Positions 11,259-21,679 of a DNA stretch of 64,000 nucleotides are shown here, in pieces. Position numbers and translations under genes: made by a program. Below the pieces are notes generated by a model. The model did no database searches. It was given only the letters and a program-made list of their open reading frames with translations, and had not been told where the DNA came from. How positions within the stretch are numbered: the first letter of the stretch is position 1; each line of letters starts with the position of its first letter. The stretch comes from Castanea sativa (Eukaryota > Streptophyta > Magnoliopsida > Fagales > Fagaceae): the NCBI RefSeq assembly GCF_040712315.1, contig NC_134016.1, positions 26,483,503-26,547,502 of the forward strand, written 5' to 3'.

Positions 11259-12101
11259 TGTTAGGTTCTAAGACCTTTAGATTTAAATGTATTAGAACAC
11301 TAATTTATAATGTTGGCAAACCATGATCAAAACGTTTTAGTCTTGTTTAGACGTGCTCAAAGTATGTGTCTTATATGTAAAGTTGGAATTGAGTTGCTGT
11401 AGAATTTACTGTGCAATTCTGTTTGGCTTGATTGATTGAGAATTAGACTTGATCGATCGAAAGTCGTGCAGATTGTTTTTTCTGCAAAATTTTCTAACTC
11501 AGCCCAAGCCCGTTTTACATATAGGGTTTTATGTTTTGCCCTAGGTATAAAAGGGAAAACCCTAGCCACGTTTTTTTAGTAATTGTTGATGCTGTGTGTG
11601 TCAATCTTTTGTGAGATCTAGAAGTGTTTGCCTTCACACATTCTTAGGGTTATCAAGGATCAAGATTATGTCAAGAACTTGATGATCGTTTCAGTTGCAG
11701 ATTCAAGAGCTTAAAGATATACAAGCGGGAGTGCTTGTGCTTGCTGGGAATTCAAGAAAGAAGTAGTCCGTGGACTCGAAGCTGTCACGTGATCGTGGTA
11801 GTAAGTTTCCTACTCAAGGTAGCAATAGGATGTTAGTTTTCTAAGTTGCTACTGTGTAAACTTCAATTCGTTCATAATGGATTCAGTTTTACCTTGAGGA
11901 TAGATAGGTTAAATCCTCCCCAGGTTTTTTACCGGTTTGGTTTTCCTGGGTCATCATATCATGGTGTTCTTTATGTTTCCGCTGCTTTGCATGATATGAT
12001 ATATTTGTGTTAACCTAAATCTGCATAATTTACCTAAGTTAATCACTTGGTTAAATAACTAGGTTAATCTGGTTTTGTTTTAAAGGGTCTAAAAACGTAC
12101 A
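11259..12101 (+). mobile_element. copia-type solo LTR (843 bp) with 5-bp target-site duplication
   Basis: It starts TGTTAGGTTCTAAG and ends AAAACGTACA, flanked by AATTC on both sides (11254-11258 and 12102-12106). No internal sequence is present, so it is a solo LTR left by recombination between two LTRs. A TATAAAAG box lies at about 11546. It shares the ...GGATAGATAGGTTAAATCC... and ...CCTGGGTCATCATATCATGG... blocks with the LTRs at 15752-16424 and 39427-40287, so these belong to one family. Confidence 0.9.
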
Positions 12102-12195
12102 AATTCTTTACCACGTTAAAAGTGAAATCTAAAGGTCTTAAACTTTTCTATTAAAAAATTATGCCATGAATTCTAGTTTAAAAATACTCGCTTAG

Positions 12196-12466
12196 TGTTA
12201 GAGATATATTAGACATATTAAACCAATGTAATAGGCTCAAGCTCACTCCTACTAGTACTAATAGTCTAGAGTTTAGTCATCTATATATACTCACGTTAGG
12301 ATTCATTGTAACACAGATTTTGTACTACACTTTTATATAATAAAGATGTGGTTCTTAAGGGTTTCTTCTATGGATGTAGGCCGACAAGACTGAACCACGT
12401 AACCCTTATATTCTCGGAACTCCTATTCTATACTCCCCTTCCGCATCCACTCTAGCATATAAAACA
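12196..12466 (+). repeat. old copia-type LTR (about 271 bp) with degenerate primer-binding site
   Basis: It starts TGTTAGAGATATATTAG and ends ATAAAACA. TGGTATAACA follows, a worn version of the initiator-Met primer site TGGTATCAGAGC. Inside are a TATATATAC box and an AATAAAG signal, in the order expected for a short copia LTR. No second LTR or coding region is recognisable downstream. Confidence 0.55.
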
Positions 12467-12478
12467 TGGTATAACACA

Positions 12479-13455
12479 TTATGTTGCTAATATATTTACG
12501 GAGCCGGCTAAATGCTAGAGCAAGAAATGCGGTTGCCTAAGGTCTCAAGTAAAAAAAATGCCCCAAATTTTAACCAATAGGGTTATTTATAATCAATAAA
12601 TAAAATAATTTTTTTTACCAGATGAAAAACAAATAAAAAAGAGAGAAAAATGCAACGTCCACAATATTTTACACAGCACTTTTACAACTAATGTTAAGTA
12701 GTAGGTTGTTATTGATAGCAACAACAAAAAAAAAAATTATAGTGATATTTTCAAATAGAAAACAAAAAGCAACTTAAAACCTGGGATATGTTGTAAAACA
12801 AATTGTGAATGCTGCACTTCTAAAAAAAAGAATAAAAATAAGAGTTGAGTTAGCAAAGTTTTACTATTTCTCATCTAAGTCTACCACTAACACCGCTTTT
12901 TTATTTATCACTATCAATTTGTCACATCAACAAGTATGAAAAATTTTGTCAAACTTTTTATGTTTATAAAATTTCTAAAAAAAGAAAAAAAAAATTCTAC
13001 GTAGTTCATATTAATTAGTAGTAATTTTGCATCTAACTCAAGATAATCAAATTTCGCCTTAGGCCTCCAAATGCATCAAGTCGCCCATGTATATTTAACA
13101 CTTAGAACTAGATTATAACAATGTTGAATTCTTTAGACTAAATTTATCACTTTTGTGCTTGTGAGCCTAACTTTTTAATCCAATTAATACTTTTTGATAT
13201 TTTCAACAGAGACATCCAAAATTCAAATTTACCCTTCCTCAACTATAGAAATTCATACATTCATGGAAAGAAAATCCTGCTTCCTCTTAAATACGCCAAC
13301 CTGTGTAACAAAGCTAATCAAAGGTCAAGTTAGATAGTAAACCATTAAAAAATGTTGTTCCCTTCAAATTATATCCAAAGTAACATTCCTTTAAATTTAA
13401 TTGTTTAAGACTTTAAGTTACTTTGAAAGGAAAAAAATGTCGATAAGAGCATTAG
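12479..13455. other. AT-rich degraded sequence, no gene
   Basis: No ORF of note. A TAAGGTCTCAAGTAAAAAAAATGCCCC segment near 12540 and a CGCCTTAGGCCTCCAAATGC segment near 13055 may be inverted ends of a very old DNA element, but this is weak. Confidence 0.3.
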
Positions 13456-13468
13456 AGCACACACCACA

Positions 13469-13622
13469 TGGTGGTGGTGGTGTGTTCCCTAAAATAAAGG
13501 GGTGGGAAGAGAAGCTACTGTCTCAAATTGGTAGAGAGGTACTTTTAAAATCAGTTGTTCAAGCTATTCCCACCTTTGTCATGAGCTATTTTAAATTGCT
13601 TCTCGGTCTTTGTAAGGGTATT
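13469..13622 (+). pseudogene. LINE-A fragment: RT C-terminal region
   Basis: The translation shows GWEEKLLSQIGREVLLKSVV and QAIPTFVMSYF, which match the region after the RT core of plant L1 elements (compare GWEGKLLSQAGREVLLKAV in LINE-B). It is the 5'-most surviving piece. A TGGTGGTGG run at the very start may be filler from the integration event. The last five bases (13618-13622, GTATT) are the left duplication of the copia insert. Confidence 0.88.
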
Positions 13623-14020
13623 TGTTAGGCTCTAAAAGTTTAGAACAATTGGCAAACCTTGAGCATAAACTTGTCTAGATATAGATCTTAGAGTCTATAG
13701 GTATTATTAGACAATGCTCAAGGTGATATAAGTCAAGATTTAAGAACATACAAGTTGCAGAAAGAAGAATTCGAAATCTGTCTGGTTCGATCAATCGAAA
13801 GACAGGCTCGACTGATTGAAACACGTATTTGTAGAATTTTAAGTCAGCCTAAACAATAGTTCAAGCTCATTAAGGATTAGGGTTTTAGCTTTACTTCTTC
13901 TAGTATATAAAGGAAACCCTAAACATGTTTTTAAGAGGTTTTTAGAGAGAGAAGAGTGTGCCTCTTTTGTAGATCTATGGTTTTGTACCCAAAAACTCTC
14001 TAAAGTCTTTGTTGAGTTGT
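13623..14020 (+). repeat. truncated 5' LTR of nested copia element
   Basis: About 400 bp matching the first 400 bp of the right LTR (15752-16424), with a shared TATATAAAGG box and the ...GAGTGTGCCTCTTTTGTAG... block. The match stops near 14020, where unrelated A-rich sequence begins. Confidence 0.82.
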
Positions 14021-15751
14021 GTGCTAAAAAAAGTGTAGCACATGCCCAAAAAGAAAATAAGGTGTAGCATTTGAATAATAAATAAATAAAAATTTGAAAT
14101 AAAAATGGCGTGTACATTATAAGCCTAAATTAAAATTTTGAAATAAAAAATGGCGTGTACATTGTAAGGCTAAAATAAAAAAATAAAATAAAAAATGCAT
14201 GGTTGCAAGCTTGTTTTCTAGGAGATGTGAGAGTTATATGATGTAACTCTTTAAGTCATAGTCACTTTTAAATTTATGTAATGAATAATGTAGAAATTAT
14301 GATTGATTACTATCTATATATCAACCTACATGTATCTCATACTTTTACTAGTTGCAGACACTTCACAAATTATTATTTGCTAAGCTTTGTACATGGAATT
14401 GTGTGTGAATCTAGTTTGGCCATCCAAGATTATGTTTTCTATGGTGTTTGATGCAAAATATGTTTAAGGGTTGGCAAAAATTATGTTTTGGATGATTAAA
14501 AACATTGTTTTGAAGTTCTGGGTTGAAAACTCATGTTTTTGAAAAACATTTGAACTTATTCTCATGCATTTCATTCATGAAATTCCTTAGTTTGAGTAGT
14601 TTCTGCATAATCTTATGTAGTTTTTCAATAAATTCAAATTCCAGAATATTGATTGATCAAATGTGATTTTCGACCGACCAAAAATCCCTTGATTTTAATC
14701 ATTGCTCTCTGCTTGACTCAATTGGTATTTGATCGATTGAAACAGGAAAATTTTCAGTTTTTAAGTTTTTGACCAAATTTTTTTCATGCATCATTTATGT
14801 TTAGGATTCACATGCATTGCATTTTCTTTTGTATCCATCTTGCAGTTTTGCAATCATATCTCTCATTATTTTTACACATAACATGCATACACTTTACTAA
14901 ATTGGGTACTCAACTTGATTTAAAATTTGATTGATTAATTTTTGTGTTCTTTGTACATTTTAGTAAATGCTATTTTTTTTGTGTGAACTATAGAAAATAT
15001 TTTTCTTAAGAGATATGATGGATAATCAATGTGTAAATATTTTTTCTACTCATGCAACTGTTTATGGGTCACATTGTGTCAAGCTTGCATATATTGAAAG
15101 AGAGAATATTTTTCTTCAAGTGACTCCTCAATTTTTTTAAGTTTGGTTTGTGACTTTTTAGTTTTCCCAACCTCCTAAATTTTTCCCAAAACATATTTTG
15201 TTTTTCCTATTTTTATAGGGGGAGAAAGATGTTTATAAAACCTATGTTGATCATAAGGGGAGTTGTTTCCTTGATTCCCTATTTCCTCTTATTCTTTGTT
15301 GCATATGTTTTCTGTTTACTCTTTGATTGGGTTGTCTTTGTCAATACATGACAAAAAGGGGGAGAAATAGATGAAATTTGGAAAAGGTTTTTAAAATGTT
15401 TTGTTTAGGGGGAGATGAAATTGTTTTTGAAAGGAGGAGAAAATAAAAGTTTGTGATGTATCTAACTTAAGGGGAGAGTTAGAATTTACTTTTTATTTTT
15501 TTATTTTTTATTGATTCATATTGTTTATATGTCTTTCTTTCCACACATGCGTTGATGCGTTCTTTTAAGTGTTTTAGGAAAGACGGGTACATTCTGATTA
15601 AGATCTTCTACCTCTTCTTGCAACTTCTAGGTTAGGATTCTTAGATTGAGATTTGTGATGTATTTGGGCATTTTATTGTATTGGATAGTTCTTGTATTTG
15701 AGCATTTCATTTTATATGTGAGTTTTGTCACGGATTGCCAAATTGGGAGAT
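14021..15751. other. non-coding interior of nested copia element
   Basis: No credible coding sequence. A block of about 43 bp with GAAATAAAAATGGCGTGTACATT is directly duplicated at about 14094-14172. GGGGGAGA purine runs at 15220-15480 are typical of the region between pol and 3' LTR in some copia elements. Confidence 0.5.
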
Positions 15752-16424
15752 TGTTAGGTTCTAAAATTTTAGAACAATTGGCAAACCGTGAGCACAAACT
15801 TGTCTAGATATAGATCTTAGAGTCTATAGGTTTTATTAGATAATGCTCAAGGTGATACAAGTCAAGATTCAAGAACATACAAGCTGCAGAAAGAATAATT
15901 TGAAATCTGCCTAGTTCGATCGATCAAAAGACAGGCTCAACCGATCGAAACACATATCTACAGAATTTTAAGTTTACCCAAACAACAGTTCAAGCCCATA
16001 AAGGGTTAGAGTTTCAGATCTACTTCTTCTAGTATATAAAGGAAACCCTAAACACATTTTTAAGAGGCTTTTTAGAGACAGAAGAGTGTGCCTCTTTTGT
16101 AGATCTAGGGTATTATACCTAAAAGCTCTCTAAAGTCTTTGTTAAGTTGTGTATTGAATTTTTTGTGAGATCTAGAGGTGTTTAACTTCAATTCTTTCAT
16201 AGTGGATCTGTTTTTACCTTGAGGATAGTTAGGTTAAATCATTCCCAGGTTTTTTACCGATTAGGTTTTCTTGGGTTATCATATCGTGGTGTTCTTTATT
16301 TTTCCGTTGCCTTACATGATATGACTTTATTGTTTTAACTTAGATCTGAATAATAAACCTAAGTACTCACTTGGTTAATTAATTAGGTTAAACAATCTAG
16401 TTTATAGGGGTCTAAAAGTTAACA
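15752..16424 (+). repeat. 3' LTR of nested copia element (673 bp)
   Basis: It starts TGTTAGGTTC and ends GTTAACA, with a TATATAAAGG box near 16033. It belongs to the same family as the solo LTR at 11259 and the minus-strand LTR at 39427. Confidence 0.87.
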
Positions 16425-16484
16425 ATATTGAATGTATGATATGTAAATTTTGGTGGGGACAAAAGGGTGATAAGAGAAAATTCT
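16425..16484 (+). pseudogene. LINE-A fragment between two insertions
   Basis: About 60 bp, including the right duplication of the copia insert (16425-16429). It translates as MICKFWWGQKGDKRK, matching the conserved FWWGQQGDRRK of plant L1 ORF2. It is flanked on the right by a solo LTR. Confidence 0.85.
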
Positions 16485-17554
16485 TGTTAAGTTATGGTTT
16501 TTCACATAACATTTATGTTGGTTTTATTCCATTACGAAAAGTGTTGTATTTGCATTAATTTATTTCCTTTTATTTTGTGGAATTTTATTGTATTGGGTTT
16601 AGTATTAAGTTAGTGAGGACTGCTCAAAACAATGAAGTTTGCGGCTTGCTCATGACTGACTTGTGATTGGACAACCTACGCAAGGTCATGTGAGGAGCAC
16701 ATGCTGGAAGCTAAATAGTCAAGTGTCAGATTGTATTTCGCGAGTCACTTCATGACTCAAGCCAAGTCACGAGTGACCCACGAAACTCTTTGCCTGGATG
16801 ATTTTATGTGTGGCTCTTATATCCTTCATCCACATTATATATACCCTCATTACTCACAAAAGTATAAAGAGACTATTCAAAAGAAAACCCTAGAGAGGTT
16901 TCTACAACACCCACCTTTTAGAAAAAGAGCTACTCATCTTTAAATGATAATTTCTTTGTAGTCTCTTCTCATTTCCCTCTCCCATTATTATATCTTGAGA
17001 GAAGATTTGTACCCAAATACAACTCATACCTATTAAGAGTGTTGAGAGTGTTTTGGAGCTTGAGAAGTATTTGGGATTTGCTAGAAGAAGCCGGTGAGGC
17101 TTAGCGGATGCAATCGGGTGGTATTGCGGGATACGGATAACTAGTGAAGACAAGACTCCAAGAAGTCCATTGGTAGCTAGAGCTTAGAGGGTTCAAGTAC
17201 ATTGGGTAGATTAGGCTTGGAGGTTCTTTTTGATATTTGTGTACTCCAACTTATTCACTAGTGAATAGATTTCGACTTGGAGGGTCGTGAAGAGATTTTT
17301 CGCCAAATTCTTCGATTTCCTCTTCGATAACATGTTTCAATGTTATCTTGTATTTGCATCTCTCTTTCTATACTCTTTAAGTTTTATATTTATTGTTGCT
17401 TTCTTGTGGTTATGGCTTAGAGTGTAGTTCCGATTATTGCGTATAATTTATTCTTGTTCCACACTTAGATAAGTTAGAGTAAAAACAATCAAACTGTGTT
17501 TTTAAAATTGGGGGTCTAAAAAAACTATAGTGTTTTACACTATTTGAACTTTCA
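16485..17554 (+). mobile_element. solo LTR (about 1070 bp), family shared with 36676-38078
   Basis: It begins TGTTAAGTTATGG and ends GAACTTTCA. A TATATATACC promoter box lies near 16837, followed by short transcribed-leader-like sequence. It is co-linear with the solo LTR at 36676-38078, which has a clean duplication. Here the flanks AATTC and AATCC are only an imperfect match. LINE-A coding resumes directly after it (IHWKSW). The short reading frames inside are not conserved between the two copies. Confidence 0.8.
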
Positions 17555-18199
17555 AATCCATTGGAAAAGTTGGGAGTCATTGTGTAAGTCAAAAATTGAA
17601 GGTGGTTTGGGCTTTAGACAGTTGGCAAAGTTTAATGATGCAATGCTTGCCAAACAAATTTGGAGGTTAGTGCATGATACTGAGTCCTTGTTTTATAAGG
17701 TTTTTAAGGCAAAGTATTTTCCTCAAAGCTCTATTTTTGAAGCTAAGACTGGTTTGAGATCCTTTGCTTGAAAAAGTATTGTGAAGGCACAAAAAATCAT
17801 AGCTAGTGGTGCTAAATGGAGGATCTGCAATATCTGCTCGACATGAATATATAAAGATATTTGGTTACTAGGTAATGGAGAGGGGAGAGTAACATCTCCA
17901 ATATATGTCCTTGCCGAGAATTCTACTGTTTTCGAGTTGATTGATGCTGCTACTGGGTCCTAAAACTCGGCCATGGTTGATAGTCTATTCCACACTGCTG
18001 AAGCAAATCTAATTAAGTCCATTCCCCTACCTTATCGGCCACAGAACGATGTCCTATATTGGCCTATGTGTATTGATGGTTCGTATTCTGTTAAAACTAG
18101 TTATAAGATTTTGCGTGAAGAGAATGTTCATGCAGGTAGTGCCAACCCAAATTCTAGCCTGCTGAAGAGCTTTTGGTCCATGCTGTGGAAACTTAAAAG
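17555..18199 (+). pseudogene. LINE-A fragment: post-RT region of ORF2
   Basis: The translation shows [29 protein letters not shown] and KVFKAKYFP, and later NDVLYWPMCIDGSYSVKTSY, all standard landmarks of plant L1 ORF2 between RT and the zf-RVT domain. Stops lie near 17770 and 17962. The frame ends WKLK at 18199, where the PDS5-carrying element begins, and resumes as VPMKVKHF at 20691. Confidence 0.9.
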
Positions 18200-18589
18200 T
18201 GACGCAGGACAACCAGAACAAAACTGAAACAACAATAAAATAAAGGGATATGACCTAGGAGTCAGCACCATGCGGGGAAACCACTAGGAGTCAGCACATA
18301 GGGTGGACATGAAATCAGCACCAAACCAAGAAAGATTAAACGGCCATTTTTTTCATTCATCAAAATACCAACTAACTCCTTAAGGGGTACAATATGATGC
18401 TTATAAAGGATTACTAAACCGTAGTTCGAATTGGCTAGGAAATCCTAATTGCCTTATTACGAAAATAACCTTACTTCCAAATTAAAATATTAATAGCATA
18501 ATAAACTACTAGGACCTAAAATATATAAATACAATTGACTTGCAAACATAAATAATACTAAATAAAATCTTCTTGCGTCTCCCGCATCA
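18200..18589 (-). repeat. 3' LTR of the PDS5-carrying element (390 bp)
   Basis: Plus-strand ends are TGACGCAGGACAACC and GTCTCCCGCATCA. Compared with the other LTR it lacks about 30 bp near 18272, within a cluster of short AGTCAGCACC repeats. Confidence 0.9.
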
Positions 18590-18863
18590 TTCTCCTCTGG
18601 TTGGAGAAAACTCAACCTCGAGTTTTAAAGTATTGAAGGATTAGGATGCTGACAAGTAACACTTGCTTCCAGTCTGGAATCACCTTAGGGAGCACAGGGA
18701 AAAGAAAAACCTTGAATTCCACCACATCAAACTCATTTAGAATAACAAAATCAATGTGTGGAATCAGTATAATCTCGTCTTGAACCTTATGAACCATAGG
18801 AAGCAGTGCAGTTTTAACCTCTTCGACTTCACCAAGATGTAGATCTTCAAGGACTGTGGAGGG
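18590..18863 (-). other. 3' interior of the PDS5-carrying element, possible pol-end remnant
   Basis: An open stretch of about 60 residues (18612-18797) has no certain match. In the alternative frame next to the LTR the residues LEVEFSPTRGE resemble the last residues of chromovirus integrases. The purine tract AGAGGAGAA borders the LTR. Confidence 0.4.
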
Positions 18864-19633
18864 TTAATCAAAAGCACGTTCAACAACTTCAACTTTCACA
18901 TCATGTGCACCCTCAAGCTTGCTGGGTAGTTTTTGAGTGGGTGTCATTATCTTTTCTAGCTGGGTATTAATCCTAGTGATTATTTGCTCCCCCACCGTCC
19001 ACGAAATAGATGGAACATTCTGATTTGCCTTTCTTAAAATAGCAAAAAGTGAATCGAGAAGATCCAAGGAAATGTCCTCACTTTCATTTATGATTAGACT
19101 CATAATTGTTTCCTTATTTGAAAATACAGCAGGTGAATGGTTGGACCTAATCATCTTCAAGAAACTTTGAAATATCTCAACAACCAATGCATCACACTCA
19201 AGATCCAACATCACCAAGCATAACTTGACCTTTGCAATAGTATCAAGAATTGAAGTCACCTTCTTATAAGAGCGAGTAGACACATGAGACATATTTTCAA
19301 ATGCTGCCAAAATCAACTGAAATATTTCCTTCATTTGCTCATCCTTATATGGGGCATCTGGTGCTGTTATTCTTGTAATAACAATAATGCAAGATACAAC
19401 TGAAACCTTCACATCCATGTCAGCATGTCTCAAAAGTTTATTATTGATCAAAGCCTTTACTAAGGGAAAAAGTGCACCTCGCACTGATTTGGATGGTACT
19501 TGCTCCACGTATGCTAACAAATTTTCAACTTCATCAAGAAGAGTAAGGAGATCATCAATGGATGAAGGAGGGTTAAGGGTCTATTCCCAACCTCCTTAAG
19601 CTGCTTCTCAAGTTCACTATGAAAGGAAGTCAT
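18864..19633 (-). pseudogene. PDS5: captured N-terminal fragment of PDS5 (sister chromatid cohesion protein)
   Basis: PDS5 is a HEAT-repeat protein that binds cohesin and regulates its hold on chromatin. The translation matches the plant PDS5 N-terminus: an ATG at 19633 begins MTSFHSELEKQLKEVGN, then after a one-base frameshift near 19580 come DDLLTLLDEVENLLAYVEQV, ADMDVKVSVVSCI, ITRITAPDAPY, DEQMKEIFQL, VMLDLECDALVVEIFQSFL and ESEDISLDLLDSLFAILRK. It covers roughly the first 240 residues of a protein that is usually over 800 residues long (up to about 1600). No introns interrupt it, although cellular PDS5 genes have many, so an mRNA copy is the likely source. It lies in the sense orientation of its host element. 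The frameshift and the stop at 18864 make it a pseudogene. Recognition is from memory of plant PDS5 sequences. Confidence 0.87.
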
Positions 19634-20254
19634 TTTTTTTGGGTATACACGTAAAAGAATATATTGACAGTATTTCAAACCAGCAAATTAAACCAAAAGA
19701 AAGAAACTTCAAACCCAAAGTGGCGTGGCCCACTTAAGGCTGATGGGCTGGCTTTGTAAGTGAACTCACATGTTTGCCTTGTCCTGAGGTGACTAATAAA
19801 CACAAACAGCAAAACTTGGCTTTGTACGTGAACTCACGTGTCTGCTTTGTAAGTGAACTCAGGTGAGGCTTGCGCGAGAACAACAGCGACCTTTTGTCAG
19901 ATCTGCATCGAAGTGTGGTCCGGCAGTGGCGCATGAGATGTAGGGCTTCTGGCAGTGCAACACTGACAAGGATCAGGATCGGGCTTGTGGATTGACGGAG
20001 ATGGTCTGGCGTCGATTGGAGTAGGTGAGCAGATGGTGGTCTGAAGGCTGGACCGTCGTCGTGGTGGCGCAGGACAACGAAATAGGAAGTCGCCGATGTG
20101 ATGGGGACGCTGCTAGTGATGGAGGCTGGAGGTGACGCTAATTTCTTGTGGATCTGAATTGTGATTTGATGGGATGAGAGACACGGCAATGATTTTTTTT
20201 TTTTTTTAAATACTTTTCTGGTTTTGCAATGAGGCTTCAAAAAGATCGGTGTTT
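19634..20254 (-). other. GC-rich leader of the PDS5-carrying element
   Basis: This lies between the primer-binding site and the PDS5 start codon. It is richer in GC than its surroundings, has an A-rich run (T-rich on plus, near 20190), and an open but unrecognised minus-strand frame (to 19734). It may be captured 5' UTR or part of another host gene. Confidence 0.4.
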
Positions 20255-20266
20255 GCTCTGATACCA
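20255..20266 (-). other. initiator-tRNA-Met primer-binding site
   Basis: On the minus strand it reads TGGTATCAGAGC, the complement of the 3' end of initiator tRNA-Met used by many plant LTR elements. It is four bases from the LTR. Confidence 0.9.
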
Positions 20267-20270
20267 AAAT

Positions 20271-20685
20271 TGACGCAGGACAACCAGAACAAAATTGAAA
20301 CAACAATAAAATAAAGGGATATAACCTAGGAGTCAGCACCTAGGCCTTGCTTGGAGTCAGCACCAAGCGAGGAAACCACTAGGAGTCAGCATCTAGGGTG
20401 GACCTAGAATCAGCACCAAACCAAGAAAGACCAAACAACCATTTTTTTCATTCATCAAAATACCAACTAACTCCTCAAGGAGTACAATAGGTTGCTTATA
20501 AAGGATTACTAAACCCTAGTTCTAATTGGCTAGAAAACTCTAATTACCTTATTACGAAAATAACCTTGCTTCCAAATTAAAATATTAATAGCCTAATAAA
20601 CTATTAGGACCTAAAATATATAAATACAATTGACTTGCAAACATAAATAATACTAAATAAAAATCTTTTTACGTCTCCCGCATCA
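20271..20685 (-). repeat. 5' LTR of the PDS5-carrying element (415 bp)
   Basis: It begins TGACGCAGGACAACC and ends CTCCCGCATCA (plus strand), nearly identical to the left LTR apart from an indel of about 30 bp and scattered changes. AGTCAGCACC-like motifs recur about four times near 20330-20420. Confidence 0.9.
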
Positions 20686-21666
20686 AAAAGTCCCAATGAA
20701 GGTTAAACATTTTTTATGAAGAGCACGTAATGATTCTCTCCCTACAAAATTTAACTTGTGTAAAAGAAAAATTGTCCAAGATTCCACTTGTAGTTTAGGC
20801 CAATGGGAACCCGAGCCAATTTTATATGCTTTATGGGGCAGTGATGAATTCCTGGGCGTGTGGCAGAAACATTTTCCAGGTCTACATTCAGTTGGTTCTG
20901 CTCCAACTTCTATCCCGGAGTTGATTGATCTTGTCCGAGACAAGCACTTCAATATCGACGTTTTCGCTATGACGTGCTGGGTAGTTTGGAATCGTCGAAA
21001 CAAAGCCAGAGTAGGGGAAAAAGTGCTGCCACTGGGTAACGTCTTTGATCACGCTGTCATGTTGCTTCAGGAATCCCAAACAGCTTGGCAACTCCCTCCT
21101 AAACCAGTTCTGACTATCAGGCCTGCCTAGAAACCTCCTGATCATGATGAACTCAAGACAAATTTTGACAGGGTGATGTTTGAAGTCTCACAGGAAGCGG
21201 GTATCAGTGTAGTAGTGCGAAACTCTCATAGGGAAGTCATGGCGGCTTTGGCAGAGAAGATCCCCAAGCCATCTTCAGTAATTTTATTGGAGAAGTTGGC
21301 AGCTAGAAGGGCGGTGCTATTTGTTCATGAACTTGGCTTCTGCAGATCCAATTTTGAGGGAGATTCAAAAATTTTAATAAATGTTATACGACTTCAAAAA
21401 CAATTTTAATCATCTTTCGATCATATTATAAAAGACATTTTTGTCTTATGCTCTTTCTTTTCAGCGCTTTTCTTTCTTACGTATTCGCCGACAAGGTAAT
21501 GCTCTTGCACATGCCTTAGCTCAGAGAGCAAGAATTTTTTTTTTCTTTTGTTAGTTTGGATGGAATCTTTTCCTCTTGACCTTGTTGATTGTGAAGCTAA
21601 AGACATTTTTTCTATGATATAAAATTAGTAAGCAGGCTTGTTTCTCAAAAAAAAAAAAAAAAAAAA
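20686..21666 (+). pseudogene. LINE-A fragment: zf-RVT, RNase H and 3' tail
   Basis: The sequence resumes directly after the duplication with VPMKVKHF. The following frame has MTCWVVWNRRNKAR, the linker typical of plant L1 ORF2, and then an RNase H-like domain (ISVVVRNSHREVMAAL, LAARRAVLFVHELGF, EGDSKILINVI). A late GNALAHALAQRAR motif follows after frameshifts. Stops occur near 21130, 21407 and 21550. The 3' UTR ends AGGCTTGTTTCTC and a poly(A) tract (about 21648-21666). Confidence 0.9.
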
Positions 21667-21679
21667 AGCACACACCACA

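Larger units (their letters stand above)
13623..16424 (+). mobile_element. decayed copia-type LTR retrotransposon nested in LINE-A
   Basis: The left LTR begins TGTTAGGCTC at 13623 and the right LTR ends GTTAACA at 16424. The flanks GTATT and ATATT form a 5-bp duplication with one mismatch. The left LTR is recognisable only to about 14020, then diverges. The internal 1.7 kb has no pol; it keeps GGGGGAGA-type purine tracts (15220-15480) and a polypurine-like AATTGGGAGA just before the right LTR, so the element runs on the plus strand. Most of gag-pol has been deleted. Confidence 0.85.
18200..20685 (-). mobile_element. small LTR retrotransposon carrying a PDS5 gene fragment
   Basis: Two LTRs (18200-18589 and 20271-20685) flank a 1.68-kb interior, and the whole is flanked by AAAAG on both sides (18195-18199, 20686-20690). 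The minus strand is the sense strand: next to the right LTR lies TGGTATCAGAGC (20255-20266), the initiator-Met primer site, and next to the left LTR a purine tract reads CCAGAGGAGAA. No complete gag or pol is visible. Instead the interior carries a sense-oriented, intronless fragment of the cohesin cofactor PDS5 and a GC-rich leader of unknown origin. It must have been mobilised by enzymes supplied in trans. The superfamily is uncertain: a short terminal reading frame resembling a chromovirus pol end hints at gypsy. Confidence 0.9.
13469..21666 (+). mobile_element. LINE-A: 5'-truncated L1-type retrotransposon split by three nested insertions
   Basis: The ends are defined by the 13-bp duplication AGCACACACCACA at 13456-13468 and 21667-21679, the right copy directly after a poly(A) tail. 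LINE sequence is found only at about 13469-13622, 16425-16484, 17555-18199 and 20686-21666, about 1.8 kb in all, encoding the end of RT, the zf-RVT region and the RNase H domain. The intervening DNA is a copia element, a solo LTR and a PDS5-carrying LTR element. At the copia site, removing the insert plus one duplication restores the LINE frame across the junction. L1 elements are commonly 5'-truncated by incomplete target-primed reverse transcription. Confidence 0.92.

Noticed and set aside
16731..17153. Short ORFs within the solo LTR at 16485-17554
   Set aside because: Not conserved in the matching copy at 36676-38078 and located in LTR leader-like sequence.
18864..19633. PDS5 as a functional host gene
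   Set aside because: It covers only the N-terminus, has a frameshift near 19580 and an early stop, lacks introns and is bounded by LTRs.
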